Shown one piece after another: positions 44,308 to 53,270 of a DNA stretch of 64,000 bases. The translations under genes and the position numbers were made by a program. Position 1 is the first letter of the stretch. Every line of letters begins with the position of its first letter. Source of the DNA: Mesorhizobium intechi (lineage in GTDB: Bacteria; Pseudomonadota; Alphaproteobacteria; Rhizobiales; Rhizobiaceae); contig NZ_PNOT02000339.1 of the NCBI RefSeq assembly GCF_002879535.1, forward strand, positions 1 to 64,000, given 5' to 3'. A model generated the notes under the pieces. That model saw only the letters and a program-made list of their open reading frames with translations. It made no database searches and was not told where the DNA came from.

Positions 44308-45065
44308 CCCGCCCCGCAGCCATCGTCACCGGCGGCGCGCGCGGGATCGGGCTGGCTTGCGCGGAGGCGCTGGCCGATGCCGGCTTTGACATTCTGGTTG
44401 CCGATCTTGCCGAACAGGCGCCTGACGGGCTCGACGCGGCCATCTCGGGTCGCGGCGCGAAATTCACCTATGTCAGCTGCGACATCGCCAATCTCGACAG
44501 CCACGCCGCGCTTGTCGGTGCAGCGATGCGCGCCTTCGGCCGCATCGACTGTCTCGTCAACAATGCCGGCGTCGGCGCCGTGGTTCGGGGCGACCTGATG
44601 GAACTGAAGCCCGAAAATTTCGACCGCACGCTGGGCATCAACCTGCGCGGCACGGTCTTCCTCAGCCAGGCCGTCGCCAAGGCTATGCTGGCCACATCGA
44701 ACGGCCACACAAGATCGATCATCACCGTGACCTCGGTCAGCGCCGAGATGGCTTCGCCGGAGCGCTCCGAATATTGCATATCGAAGGCCGGGCTTTCCAT
44801 GTGGGTGAAGAACCTGGCGCTCAGGCTCGCGCCCGAGAACATCGGCGTGTTCGAGTTGCGTCCGGGCATCATCCGCACCGACATGACGGCGGGCGTGACG
44901 GCCAAATACGATGCCTTGATCGACAGCGGACTGGTGCCGGCCAAACGCTGGGGCGAAGCGTCGGACATCGGCGCGGCGGTGGCGACGCTTGCCGCCGGCA
45001 GGCTCGGATTTTCGACCGGCTCGATCATCAATGTCGACGGCGCGCTCTCCGTGCCGCGGCTATAG
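44304..45065 (+). CDS. SDR family oxidoreductase, 3-ketoacyl-ACP-reductase-like
   Basis: A 253-residue short-chain dehydrogenase/reductase. The coenzyme motif is VTGGARGIGLACAEALA (TGxxxGIG), then NNAGVGA (NNAG), and the catalytic triad is Ser in TVTSVSAE, Tyr and Lys in YCISKAG (YxxxK). The end LGFSTGSIINVDGALSVPRL follows the typical GG-D pattern. It reduces or oxidises a ketone/alcohol of the pathway, possibly a 3-keto sugar formed by a GMC enzyme. The start ATG overlaps the stop of the GMC gene by 4 bases, and the next GMC gene begins 11 bases after its stop. Confidence 0.92.
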   Translation: MTRPAAIVTGGARGIGLACAEALADAGFDILVADLAEQAPDGLDAAISGRGAKFTYVSCDIANLDSHAALVGAAMRAFGRIDCLVNNAGVGAVVRGDLMELKPENFDRTLGINLRGTVFLSQAVAKAMLATSNGHTRSIITVTSVSAEMASPERSEYCISKAGLSMWVKNLALRLAPENIGVFELRPGIIRTDMTAGVTAKYDALIDSGLVPAKRWGEASDIGAAVATLAAGRLGFSTGSIINVDGALSVPRL

Positions 45066-45076
45066 GCGGAAACGAC

Positions 45077-46705
45077 ATGACCGACTACATCATCGTGGGC
45101 GCCGGTCCGGCCGGCTGTGTTCTGGCCAACCGGCTGAGCGAGGATCCCTTGAATTCCGTGCTGCTGCTGGAAGCCGGCGGCAAGGACTGGCATCCCTACA
45201 TCCATATGCCGGCGGGTTTCGCCAAGATGACCAAGGGCATCGCGTCCTGGGGCTGGTCCACCGTGCCGCAGAAGAACATGAAGGACCGCGTCTTCTGGTA
45301 CACGCAGGCCAAGGTGGTCGGCGGCGGCTCCTCCATCAACGCCCAGATCTACACCCGCGGCAATGCCCGCGACTACGACGCGTGGGAGAAGGAGGAGGGT
45401 CTCGCCGGCTGGGGCTATCGCGACGTGCTGCCCTACTTCAAGCGCGCCGAGAACAACCAGCGTTTCGCCAACGATTTTCACGGCGACCAGGGGCCTCTCG
45501 GCGTATCGAACCCGATCTCGCCGCTGCCGATCTGCGAGGCCTATTTCCGCGCCGGCCAGGAGATGGGAATTCCCTTCAACCCGGACTTCAACGGCGCCAA
45601 CCAGGAAGGCGTCGGCTATTACCAGCTCACCCAGAGGGACGCCCGGCGCTCCTCGGCCTCGGTCGCCTATCTCAAGCCGATCCGTGCGCGCAAGAACCTG
45701 ACGGTCCGGACCGACGTGCTGGTGACCCGCGTGGTCGTCGAGAAAGGCCGCGCCGCAGGCGTTGAAGTCGTCGACCGGCCGGGTGGCGAGAAGAGGATCC
45801 TGCGTGCCGAGCGCGAGGTGATCGTCTCGTCCGGCGCCATCGGCTCGCCGAAACTGCTGATGCAATCCGGCATCGGCCCGGCCGATCACCTGAAATCGGT
45901 CGGCGTCACGCCGGTGCACGACCTGCCCGGCGTCGGTTCCAACATGCAGGACCATCTCGACCTGTTCGTCATCGCCGAATGCACCGGCGACCACACCTAC
46001 GACAATTATGCCAAGCTGCACCGCACGGCCTGGGCCGGCCTGCAATATCTGCTTTTGAAGAAGGGGCCGGTGGCCTCCAGCCTGTTCGAGACCGGCGGCT
46101 TCTGGTACGCCGACCCGACCGCGGCCTCGCCGGACATCCAGTTTCATCTCGGCCTGGGCTCCGGCATCGAGGCCGGTGTCGAGAAGCTGAACAATCCGGG
46201 CGTCACCTTGAACTCGGCCTTCCTGCGGCCGCGCTCGCGCGGCACGGTGCGGCTGAAGAGCGCCGACCCGGCCGACCACCCGCTGATCGACCCCAACTAC
46301 TGGTCCGATCCCTACGATCGCGCCATGTCGATCAAGGGGTTGCGGCTGGCGCGCGAAATCATGCGGCAGAAGGCGCTTGCCCCTTACGTGCTGCGCGAAG
46401 TGCTGCCCGGCCCGTCGCTGGCGACCGACGACGAACTGTTCGATTACGCCTGCCGCAGCGCAAAGACCGATCACCATCCTGTCGGCACCTGCCGCATGGG
46501 CCATGACGAGATGGCTGTCGTGACGCCGGATTTGCGGCTGCGCGGCATCGAAGGCCTGCGCGTCTGCGACGCCTCGGTGATGCCGCGCGTGCCCTCCTCC
46601 AACACCAATGCACCGACCATCATGGTTGGTGAAAAGGGTGCCGACCTGATCCTCGGCCGCGAACCGCTGCCGCCGGCTGTATTTTCAGGAAACCGGGCTG
46701 CTTGA
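45077..46705 (+). CDS. GMC family oxidoreductase (copy 2, choline-dehydrogenase-like)
   Basis: A 542-residue long-form GMC flavoprotein. The FAD site is YIIVGAGPAGCVLANRLSEDP with VLLLEAGGKDW; the first GMC signature region is QAKVVGGGSSINAQIYTRGNARDYDAW, the second is EVIVSSGAIGSPKLLMQSGIGP, and the C-terminal catalytic region has HHPVGTCRMGHDEMAVV (His) and PSSNTNAPTIMVGEKGADLI (Asn). This is the architecture of choline/alcohol dehydrogenases and PEG dehydrogenases. The substrate is unknown. The start ATG 45077 follows AGGCGGAAACGAC. The frame remains open upstream to 44774 inside the SDR gene, but conservation begins at 45077. Confidence 0.92.
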   Translation: MTDYIIVGAGPAGCVLANRLSEDPLNSVLLLEAGGKDWHPYIHMPAGFAKMTKGIASWGWSTVPQKNMKDRVFWYTQAKVVGGGSSINAQIYTRGNARDYDAWEKEEGLAGWGYRDVLPYFKRAENNQRFANDFHGDQGPLGVSNPISPLPICEAYFRAGQEMGIPFNPDFNGANQEGVGYYQLTQRDARRSSASVAYLKPIRARKNLTVRTDVLVTRVVVEKGRAAGVEVVDRPGGEKRILRAEREVIVSSGAIGSPKLLMQSGIGPADHLKSVGVTPVHDLPGVGSNMQDHLDLFVIAECTGDHTYDNYAKLHRTAWAGLQYLLLKKGPVASSLFETGGFWYADPTAASPDIQFHLGLGSGIEAGVEKLNNPGVTLNSAFLRPRSRGTVRLKSADPADHPLIDPNYWSDPYDRAMSIKGLRLAREIMRQKALAPYVLREVLPGPSLATDDELFDYACRSAKTDHHPVGTCRMGHDEMAVVTPDLRLRGIEGLRVCDASVMPRVPSSNTNAPTIMVGEKGADLILGREPLPPAVFSGNRAA

Positions 46706-46718
46706 AGGGGGTGAGGAA

Positions 46719-47036
46719 ATGATCAGGCACTGTGTCTTCGCCCGGTTTCGCGGCGATGTCCCCGAAAGCGAGCGCACGGCGATCCATGCCGACCTCGAGG
46801 CGCTTCGAAAGGTTATCGACGGCATGGACACGGTCCACTTCAGTGCCAATGTCAGCCCCGAGCCCTTCGCCCGCGGCTTTGGCCATGGCTTCACCATCGA
46901 TTTCCGCGATGCCGCCGCCCGTGACGCCTATCTCGTCCATGAAGCCCATCAGCGCGCCGGTGCACGTCTGGTCGCCGCACTCGAAGGCGGCACGGACGGA
47001 TTGATGGTCCTCGACCTCGACCTTACGAAAAAGTGA
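46719..47036 (+). CDS. Dabb (stress-responsive A/B barrel) domain protein
   Basis: A 105-residue protein with one Dabb-type ferredoxin-like barrel: IRHCVFARFRGDVPESERTAI, then a helix DLEALRKVIDGMDTVHFSANVS, FGHGFTIDFRDAAARDAYLV and HEAHQRAGARLVAALEG. The family includes small heat-stable proteins and some lactonase or cyclase-like helpers; the function of most is unknown. It starts 13 bases after the GMC copy 2 stop, with GGGGGTGAGGAA as RBS, so it is part of the same operon. A role in handling an oxidation product such as a lactone is a guess from context only. Confidence 0.85.
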   Translation: MIRHCVFARFRGDVPESERTAIHADLEALRKVIDGMDTVHFSANVSPEPFARGFGHGFTIDFRDAAARDAYLVHEAHQRAGARLVAALEGGTDGLMVLDLDLTKK

Positions 47037-47126
47037 CCGCCGGCTCTTCGAAAGCCGGCTGATCGCTGTTCTCTTTTGCGAGCGGGGCGACATATCGTTC
47101 CTTTGGGGGCACCAAAGGAGGACGCC

Positions 47127-48344
47127 TTGAGTCTCACTGCCGAGCAGAAGAAAACCGTTCTGGCCTCATTCCTGGGCTGGACGCTCGACGCTTTCGATTT
47201 CTTCCTTCTGACATTCCTGCTCACCGATATTGCGACTGAATTCCACACCGATGTCCCGGCAGTCTCAAAGGCACTGTTCCTGACCTTGGCGACGCGCTTC
47301 ATCGGAGCGTTCTTCTTTGGCATGCTCGCCGACAAATATGGGCGCAAGCCCATCCTCATGCTCAACATCGTCAGCTATTCGGTGATCGGCGCGCTCGCCG
47401 CCTTCTCGCCAAATCTCGGCATCTTCCTTGCCCTGCGCGCTTTGTTCGGCATCGCCATGGGCGGCGAATGGGGGCTTGGCAGTTCGCTCGCCATGGAATC
47501 CATTCCGCCCAGCGCGCGCGGCTTCGTATCGGGCATCCTGCAATGCGGCTATCCAGCCGGCTACCTCCTGGCGGCGGTGGTCTACGGCCTGCTCTACCAG
47601 CAGACGATCGGCGGCTACACGATCGGCTGGCGAGCGATGTTCCTGCTCTCCTTCGTGCCGGCGCTGATCGTGCTCTTCATCCGCTCGCACGTGCCGGAAT
47701 CGCCGGCCTTCGTCGAGGCGCGGAAATCGGTCAAGCCGGGGCTCCTGGAAACGCTGCAGAAGCACTGGGGCGTCGCGCTCTATGCCGTCGTGCTGATGAT
47801 GTTCTTCAATTTCTTCAGCCATGGCACGCAGGACCTCTACCCGACCTTCCTGAAGAAGCAGCATGGCTTTGATCCGCACACGGTGAGCTGGATCACCATC
47901 GTCGCCAATATCGGCGCCATCGTCGGCGGCCTGGCCTTCGGCGCGCTGTCGGAGAAGATCGGCCGCGTCAACGCCATCACGCTCGCCTGCCTGATCGCCC
48001 TGCCGTCGATCCCGCTATGGGCCTACAGCACCACGCCTTTCCTGTTGGCCATCGGCGCTTTCGTCATGCAGGTCGCCGTGCAGGGCGCCTGGGGCGTCAT
48101 CCCGGTTCATCTCAACGAGCTGTCGCCCGGCGCGGTGCGCGCGACCTTGCCCGGTTTCATCTATCAGGCCGGGAACCTTGCAGCATCCTATGGCGGTCCT
48201 TATCAGGCGGGCATAGCGGAGGCGGCCGGAGGCAGTTACGGCTACGCGCTGGCGCTTTTCGCCGGCGTGGTCGCCGTCTGCATCATCGTCGTCATCCGCT
48301 TCAGCCCGGAGCGGCGCGGCCAGGTGATGACAGTCATGGGTTGA
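47127..48344 (+). CDS. MFS transporter (sialate/carboxylate:H+ symporter, JEN/SHS-type)
   Basis: A 405-residue inner-membrane carrier with about 12 membrane segments. The loop motif GMLADKYGRKPILML between segments 2 and 3, GIAMGGEWGLGSSLAMESIPPSARGFVSGILQ and FGALSEKIGRVNA identify the metabolite:H+ symporter/SHS branch (lactate, sialic acid, other carboxylates). The start is TTG 47127: AAAGGAGG at 47114-47121 lies 6 bases before it, while the in-frame upstream start has none. It would import or export an acid of the pathway. It is convergent with the EamA gene 7 bases after its stop. Confidence 0.9.
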   Translation: MSLTAEQKKTVLASFLGWTLDAFDFFLLTFLLTDIATEFHTDVPAVSKALFLTLATRFIGAFFFGMLADKYGRKPILMLNIVSYSVIGALAAFSPNLGIFLALRALFGIAMGGEWGLGSSLAMESIPPSARGFVSGILQCGYPAGYLLAAVVYGLLYQQTIGGYTIGWRAMFLLSFVPALIVLFIRSHVPESPAFVEARKSVKPGLLETLQKHWGVALYAVVLMMFFNFFSHGTQDLYPTFLKKQHGFDPHTVSWITIVANIGAIVGGLAFGALSEKIGRVNAITLACLIALPSIPLWAYSTTPFLLAIGAFVMQVAVQGAWGVIPVHLNELSPGAVRATLPGFIYQAGNLAASYGGPYQAGIAEAAGGSYGYALALFAGVVAVCIIVVIRFSPERRGQVMTVMG

Positions 48345-48351
48345 GTGCGGC

Positions 48352-49197
48352 CTAACCCATCCGGAGCGCGATAACCCCGGCAACGATGCTGAGCGCGGCG
48401 GCACCGCGCCAGCCCGTCATCTTCTCGCCGAGCGCGTACACCGAGATCAGCATGGCGAACAGGATCGAGGTCTCGCGCAGCGATGCCACCGAGGCGATCG
48501 GCGCCTTGGTCATCGCCCACATCACGATCCAGTAGGCCGCGCCGCTGAGCACGCCGGTGAACAGCCCGGCCTTCCAGTCGCGCGCCAGTACGGGCAGTGA
48601 CCGCGGCCCGCGGAAGATGAGGCACAGCACCAGCGCCCATGCCGCGTCGCAGACGAACAGCCAGGCGGCGTAGCTTTGCGCCGTTGCCGCCAGCCGCGCG
48701 CCGCTGCCGTCCGACAGCGTGTAGCTGGCAATGAAGATCGACGTGCCGAGCGCAAAGCCGACGGCGCGCAGGTTGAGCTTCTCCAGATGCGCGCCGCCGC
48801 GAAACGACATCACCAGCGTGCCGGCCGACAAAAGCAGGATGCCGAGAATGGCAAACGGCGCTGGCACCTCCTGCACCACCACGATGCCACCCAGCGCTGC
48901 CAGCAGCGGTGCCGTGCCGCGCGCCAGCGGATAGGTCTGGGCGAAATCGCCGGCCTTGTAGGCGCCGATCAGGAAGGTTCGGTAGCCCATGTGGAAGACC
49001 ACCGAAGCGAGAATGAATGGCCAGACCCCGGCCTTCGGGAACTCGACGAAAGGCAGCACGAACAGCGCGGCAAACCCCATGCCCAATGTCATCAGCGTGA
49101 TCGACAGGAAACGGTCGAGATGCACCTTGACCAGCGCGTTCCAGATCGCGTGCATGGCGGCCGCGGCAAGTACAGCGAAGAAGACGAAAGGCGTCAT
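48352..49197 (-). CDS. EamA/DMT family transporter
   Basis: A 281-residue inner-membrane protein with about ten hydrophobic segments (for example FVFFAVLAAAAMHAIWNALV, MTLGMGFAALFVLPF, FAILGILLLSAGTLVMSF, VGFALGTSIFIASYTLSD, LFTGVLSGAAYWIVMWAMT, AALSIVAGVIALRMG). The internal repeat of two EamA domains, each with an early AxxWxx motif (MHAIWNALVK), fits the drug/metabolite transporter superfamily. The substrate is unknown. On the minus strand it follows the endonuclease-like gene 7 bases downstream, so the two are cotranscribed. The stop faces the MFS gene. Confidence 0.9.
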   Translation of the reverse strand: MTPFVFFAVLAAAAMHAIWNALVKVHLDRFLSITLMTLGMGFAALFVLPFVEFPKAGVWPFILASVVFHMGYRTFLIGAYKAGDFAQTYPLARGTAPLLAALGGIVVVQEVPAPFAILGILLLSAGTLVMSFRGGAHLEKLNLRAVGFALGTSIFIASYTLSDGSGARLAATAQSYAAWLFVCDAAWALVLCLIFRGPRSLPVLARDWKAGLFTGVLSGAAYWIVMWAMTKAPIASVASLRETSILFAMLISVYALGEKMTGWRGAAALSIVAGVIALRMG

Positions 49198-49204
49198 TGC
49201 GGGT

Positions 49205-50113
49205 CTATCGACCTCCTGGGCCGAGCGGCGTTTCGAGATCGATGTCGATCAGGACCGGGAAGTGATCGGATGCCACCTCGCCTATGGCGGATGCGACCGA
49301 CCGCACCCGCCCGGCAAACATGCCGCCGACGAAGCAGTGGTCGAGCCGGCGCTTTGCCAGCCTGCCGTCGATGATCTTCTCATGCGTGTGGAAGTCACCA
49401 GCGGGTTCGATCGCCACGGCGGCGGCATCGACGAAGCCGTCGAGATAGGCGGCACCCCGATGATAGGGCGTGCTGCCGACGATGCGGCGGTATTCGGCGC
49501 TGCCCGGCTCCATGTTGAAATCGCCCATCCAGATCGCCGCCAGCGGATTTTCCGGCTCGGCTTCACTGCTGGTCCAGTTGCGCGAAGGCTCGTCATCGAT
49601 GCCGCTCCACGGCCCGCCGTCTGACGGCGCGCGGCGGTGTTCGGCCAGCAGATAGTCGATCTGCTCCAGCCGCTCTTCCGCAGCGATATGGGCGAGATGC
49701 AAGGACAGCACCCGCACCGGGCCGGCCGGTGTGCGGATCATGCATTCGAGCGCCGCGTTGCGCGTGTTGAGCGGCCTCAGCGTCCGGCGCATCGGCAGCG
49801 CATGCAGGCGCGACCAGACGATCGGCAGCTTCGACAGCACCATGGTGCCGAACTGCCGGCGCCGATTGACTAGGCGACCTCGCTGCTGCTCGCTGGCGTC
49901 CATGTCGAAGGCCGGGCCGTAGACCCAGTGATAGTCCGGCAGCAGACGCGACAGCAGCTCCGGCTGGTCGTGGAAATGGCTGCGCTGCCAGTGCCGCTCG
50001 ACCTCCTGCAGGGCAATGATGTCGGCGCCGTCGACGATCCGCGCCGTGCGCGACAGGTCATAGCGGCCGTCGCTGCCGAACCCGTACTGGATGTTGTAAC
50101 TGACCAGCTTCAT
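49205..50113 (-). CDS. Endonuclease/exonuclease/phosphatase family protein
   Basis: A 302-residue protein of the exonuclease III/sphingomyelinase-like fold. Signature pieces: KLVSYNIQYGFGSDGRYDL (Asn ligand), ADIIALQEVERHW (Glu metal ligand), LSLHLAHIAAEERLEQI, IWMGDFNMEPGSAEYRRI (Asp-Asn catalytic pair), RRLDHCFVGG and VASDHFPVLIDI (catalytic Asp-His). No signal peptide is visible, so it is likely cytoplasmic; the substrate may be a nucleic acid, inositol phosphate or phospholipid. It is the first gene of a two-gene minus-strand unit with the EamA exporter, preceded by a repeat element. Confidence 0.88.
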   Translation of the reverse strand: MKLVSYNIQYGFGSDGRYDLSRTARIVDGADIIALQEVERHWQRSHFHDQPELLSRLLPDYHWVYGPAFDMDASEQQRGRLVNRRRQFGTMVLSKLPIVWSRLHALPMRRTLRPLNTRNAALECMIRTPAGPVRVLSLHLAHIAAEERLEQIDYLLAEHRRAPSDGGPWSGIDDEPSRNWTSSEAEPENPLAAIWMGDFNMEPGSAEYRRIVGSTPYHRGAAYLDGFVDAAAVAIEPAGDFHTHEKIIDGRLAKRRLDHCFVGGMFAGRVRSVASAIGEVASDHFPVLIDIDLETPLGPGGR

Positions 50114-50283
50114 TGCTTACCCGGCTCACCTTCGGTGATGGCAGTAGCGGCTCGGTGGACTGCTTGCAATGTGCAGGAGGATGCAAGCAGCTTGTGCCAG
50201 AAGCGTCTCCCTGCCCCGCCGCGCGATCATGCACTGATTCCGCGCCGCCTCGGTATCCTCCGCGAAAACGCCGCGAGGCATCG

Positions 50284-50385
50284 AGAACGGTTCACCGTTT
50301 CGCGGAAACGGCGAACCGTTCTATCTCTTTGTTCTGACGCAATTCCGGACGGAAAACCGCTTACAGCTTTCCTGAAACTGCTCGA
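50284..50385 (-). repeat. Copy B of the dispersed intergenic repeat, with long palindrome
   Basis: The 305-base space between the endonuclease-like and antiporter genes holds the reverse complement of the copy A core (CGGTTTTCCGTCCGGAATT, at about 50340-50360 as its complement) followed by ACAAAGAGATAG and then a 39-base near-perfect palindrome at 50284-50322 (arms AGAACGGTTC / GAACCGTTCT and CCGTTTC / GAAACGG around GCG, one mismatch). Palindrome plus conserved core suggests a mobile or structural repeat unit; copy A lacks the palindrome and may be a shortened version. No gene is supported in this space. Confidence 0.65.
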
Positions 50386-50418
50386 ATGGCCGACGGCTCA
50401 GCTCCGCCGACGAACCGC

Positions 50419-51972
50419 CTAATCGGTGGTCAGCGGCTGGAACCGGCCCGCTGGCGACGCCGCCAGTTCCGCCCAGTCGATCTCTTCTTCCAGCCGGTGA
50501 TAGGCCTCGTCGCCGATCGTGCCGTTGCTGCGCAATTCCTCCAGCGTGTCGCGCTGGCGGCTGATGGCATAGAGGCGCAGCCGGTCGTATTCGGTTGCCG
50601 CCTGTGCGTCCTCCGGGTTTTCCGCGATCACGCGCTGAGCCTCGTACTGCTCGCGCACGACAGCCGCCGCCGCGGATGTCTTGCGGCTCAACACGTCAAG
50701 TGCGGCCTGCATGACGGCAACGCGAGCCTGCGCAACCTCATTGTCGACGGTTCTGTCGGGATCGAAGTTGAGGATCCGCAGCAGCGGCTTCAGCGTCATC
50801 CCCTGCAGCACCAGCGTACCCAGAACCACCGCGAAGGCGGCAAGCACGATCGGATCGCGGCCGGGAAAGCCGGCAGGCAGGGCAATGGCCACCACCAGCG
50901 TCACCAGCCCGCGCATACCGCACCAGCCGACCAGCACGGCGCCGCCATATGTCGGCAAATCCCGCCTTCTGTCTTTAACACCGAGACGGGCAAGCCATCG
51001 GATGATCGCAACATAACTCGCCACCCAGACGAGGCGCGCCACGATGACGACAACCAGCACCGTCGCGGCAAACACAAAGGCCTCGCCCTGCCCTCCGCCA
51101 GAGAGCCGGCCAACGATCGACCGTGCTTGCAGGCCCATCAGCACGAAAGCCAGCACGTTGAGAACGAACACCGCCGACTCCCAGACCGAATAGGTGCTGA
51201 CACGGCGTCGCGCCGACATGCGGCGCGGTGCACTGCGTGCAATGGTGATGGCGTAGACGACGATGGTGATGATGGCGGAAAGACCGAGCCTGTCGGCCAG
51301 TATCCACACGCCGAATGTCCCGGCGAACTGCACCACGGTGCTGCTCGCGGCATCCTCGATGCGGGTCAGCGTCAACAGCGAGAGGCGGCCAAGCAGATAG
51401 CCGGCAATCAGGCTGCCGATCGTTGACAGCAGGATCACCGGGATGGCGTTGCTCAGCATGATCGAACCGAGGGCCGCCGAAACCGCGAGCCGGTAGATCA
51501 AGAGCGCGGTGGCATCGTTGAGCAGGCTTTCGCCCTGCAGAATGGCGGTGATGCGGTGAGGCACCTTGAACTGGCTGAGCACGGCCGATGCAGCGACCGC
51601 GTCGGGGGGCGCGACGATGGCACCAAGCGCGATCGCCGCCGCGATCGGCAGGCCGGCCATCTTCCAGCCGACGAAGGCCACCACGACAGTGGTGAAGACG
51701 ACAGCGCCAAGCGCCAGCAGCAGCAGCGACACCCGGTAGCGCTTCAGGTCGCGAAGCGATGTGTCATAGGCGGCATCGAGCAGCACCGGCGCGATGAACA
51801 AGGCGAGCGCCAGTTCCGGATCGATCTCGATCGTCGGCGCGCCGGGCACGAAAGCAATCGCGACGCCGGCCAGCGCCAGCAGCGACGGATAGGGGACTTC
51901 CAGCCGCCGCGAGAGCGCCGTCAGCGCGACAGCCGTCAAAAGCAGGACAAGGGTGAGTTCAAAAAGAGCCAT
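50419..51972 (-). CDS. Na+/H+ antiporter (CPA1 family)
   Basis: A 517-residue inner-membrane antiporter exchanging Na+ (or K+) for H+, for pH and ion homeostasis. It has about 12 membrane segments (FELTLVLLLTAVALTALSR, SLLLLALGAVVFTTVVVAFVGW, IPVILLSTIGSLIAGYLLG, SAIITIVVYAITIARSA and others). The transport motif AIALGAIVAPPDAVAASAVLSQ carries the Pro-Asp pair of the electroneutral type (Asp in place of the ND of electrogenic types). The C-terminal about 120 residues are cytoplasmic and helical (DVLSRKTSAAAAVVREQYEAQRV). Start ATG 51972 is at the usual family length. Alone, transcribed toward the repeat element. Confidence 0.9.
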   Translation of the reverse strand: MALFELTLVLLLTAVALTALSRRLEVPYPSLLALAGVAIAFVPGAPTIEIDPELALALFIAPVLLDAAYDTSLRDLKRYRVSLLLLALGAVVFTTVVVAFVGWKMAGLPIAAAIALGAIVAPPDAVAASAVLSQFKVPHRITAILQGESLLNDATALLIYRLAVSAALGSIMLSNAIPVILLSTIGSLIAGYLLGRLSLLTLTRIEDAASSTVVQFAGTFGVWILADRLGLSAIITIVVYAITIARSAPRRMSARRRVSTYSVWESAVFVLNVLAFVLMGLQARSIVGRLSGGGQGEAFVFAATVLVVVIVARLVWVASYVAIIRWLARLGVKDRRRDLPTYGGAVLVGWCGMRGLVTLVVAIALPAGFPGRDPIVLAAFAVVLGTLVLQGMTLKPLLRILNFDPDRTVDNEVAQARVAVMQAALDVLSRKTSAAAAVVREQYEAQRVIAENPEDAQAATEYDRLRLYAISRQRDTLEELRSNGTIGDEAYHRLEEEIDWAELAASPAGRFQPLTTD

Positions 51973-52190
51973 GGCTCATCGTAGCGGTGAAGACCGACGG
52001 TTGGCAGTACCCCGATGCAGGATACTGTTGATTGTCGAAGCCTTGCCTGCCCTGGGATTAGGCGTGATCAACTGAGGCGCCGGCGGTCGCTCACTACAGA
52101 CATCGAACCCATGGCATCCAGGGTTGCGAGCATCGACGACCAAGATGCGTTGTTCGGCGCGGAGACCCCCGCGGAATGATGTTCGCTGCG

Positions 52191-53255
52191 CTAGTGCAAG
52201 ACCAGCATGTCACCCGACGAAAAGGAAATGTCGGCCTTCTCCCCGACGACGGGCGGCGGCGTGGCCGAATTGTTGAATGTGTCGAGCGACACTGTGTTGC
52301 CGCCGATGCCGACGCGCACCCGGATGACCGAGCCGAGGAAATGCACTTCGGCGATTTCACCCGACAGGCTCGTGTCGTGGCCGGGTTGGCGGTCGAGCGA
52401 GATCGCTTCGGGCCGCAGCGCCAGCGACAGCGTGTCACCGGATTTCGAGCCGTTGAGCTTGCCCTTGAGCGAGACTTCCTGCGTGTTGACCTGAACCGTG
52501 CCGGCCGCGGCATCGGTGACCTTGCCCTCGAGCACGTTGAGCGTGCCGACGAAATTGGCGACGAACTTTGTCGCCGGCCGGTTGTAGATCTCGAACGGCG
52601 TGGCGACCTGCTCGGCCTTGCCGCCATACATGACGGCGATGCGGTCGGAGATCGACAGCGCCTCTTCCTGGTCATGCGTGACAAAGATCGTGGTGATGCC
52701 GAGCTTCTTCTGAATCGAGCGGATTTCCTCACGCAGCGACACGCGTACCTTGGCGTCGAGCGCCGACAGCGGCTCATCGAGCAAAAGCAGCTTCGGCTTC
52801 GGCGCGATGGCACGCGCCAGCGCGATGCGCTGCTGCTGGCCGCCCGAGAGCTGATAGGGATAGCGGTCGGCCATCTGCGGCAGCTTGATCATGTCAAGCA
52901 TCTCGGCGACGCGCTTGTCGGCATCGGCCTTGTTCATGCCGGCAACCTTCAGCCCGAAGGCTATGTTCTGCGCCACGGTGAGGTTGGGAAACAGCGCGTA
53001 GGCCTGGAAGACCATGCCGACATTGCGCTGGTTGGGCTTCAGCCGCGTAATGTCCTTTCCGGCGACGACGATCTTGCCGGCCGACGGATCCTCGAAGCCG
53101 GCAACCATGCGCAGGACGGTGGTCTTGCCGCAACCGGACGGTCCGAGGAACGAGACGAACTCGCCCGGCTCGACATCGAGGCTGAAGTCCTGGACCACGG
53201 TGTTGGAACCGTAGGACTTTCGCACGTGCTGGATGGACAGGAATGGCTCGGCCAT
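52191..53255 (-). CDS. ABC transporter ATP-binding protein (PotA/PhnT/FbpC-like)
   Basis: A 354-residue ATPase. Walker A is GPSGCGKTT, the Q-loop GMVFQAYALFPN, the signature LSGGQQQRIALARAIA, Walker B LLLLDEPLSALDAKVR, and the switch His in FVTHDQEEALSISD. A C-terminal TOBE-type domain (residues about 235-354, FVANFVGTLNVLEG to DMLVLH) closes it. It belongs to the PotA/iron/aminoethylphosphonate group, whose members energise import of polyamines, Fe3+ or small aminophosphonates. It is the last gene of a four-gene minus-strand transporter unit and lies 15 bases downstream of the permease stop. Confidence 0.93.
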   Translation of the reverse strand: MAEPFLSIQHVRKSYGSNTVVQDFSLDVEPGEFVSFLGPSGCGKTTVLRMVAGFEDPSAGKIVVAGKDITRLKPNQRNVGMVFQAYALFPNLTVAQNIAFGLKVAGMNKADADKRVAEMLDMIKLPQMADRYPYQLSGGQQQRIALARAIAPKPKLLLLDEPLSALDAKVRVSLREEIRSIQKKLGITTIFVTHDQEEALSISDRIAVMYGGKAEQVATPFEIYNRPATKFVANFVGTLNVLEGKVTDAAAGTVQVNTQEVSLKGKLNGSKSGDTLSLALRPEAISLDRQPGHDTSLSGEIAEVHFLGSVIRVRVGIGGNTVSLDTFNNSATPPPVVGEKADISFSSGDMLVLH

Positions 53256-53270
53256 GGCTTTTCTCTCAGG

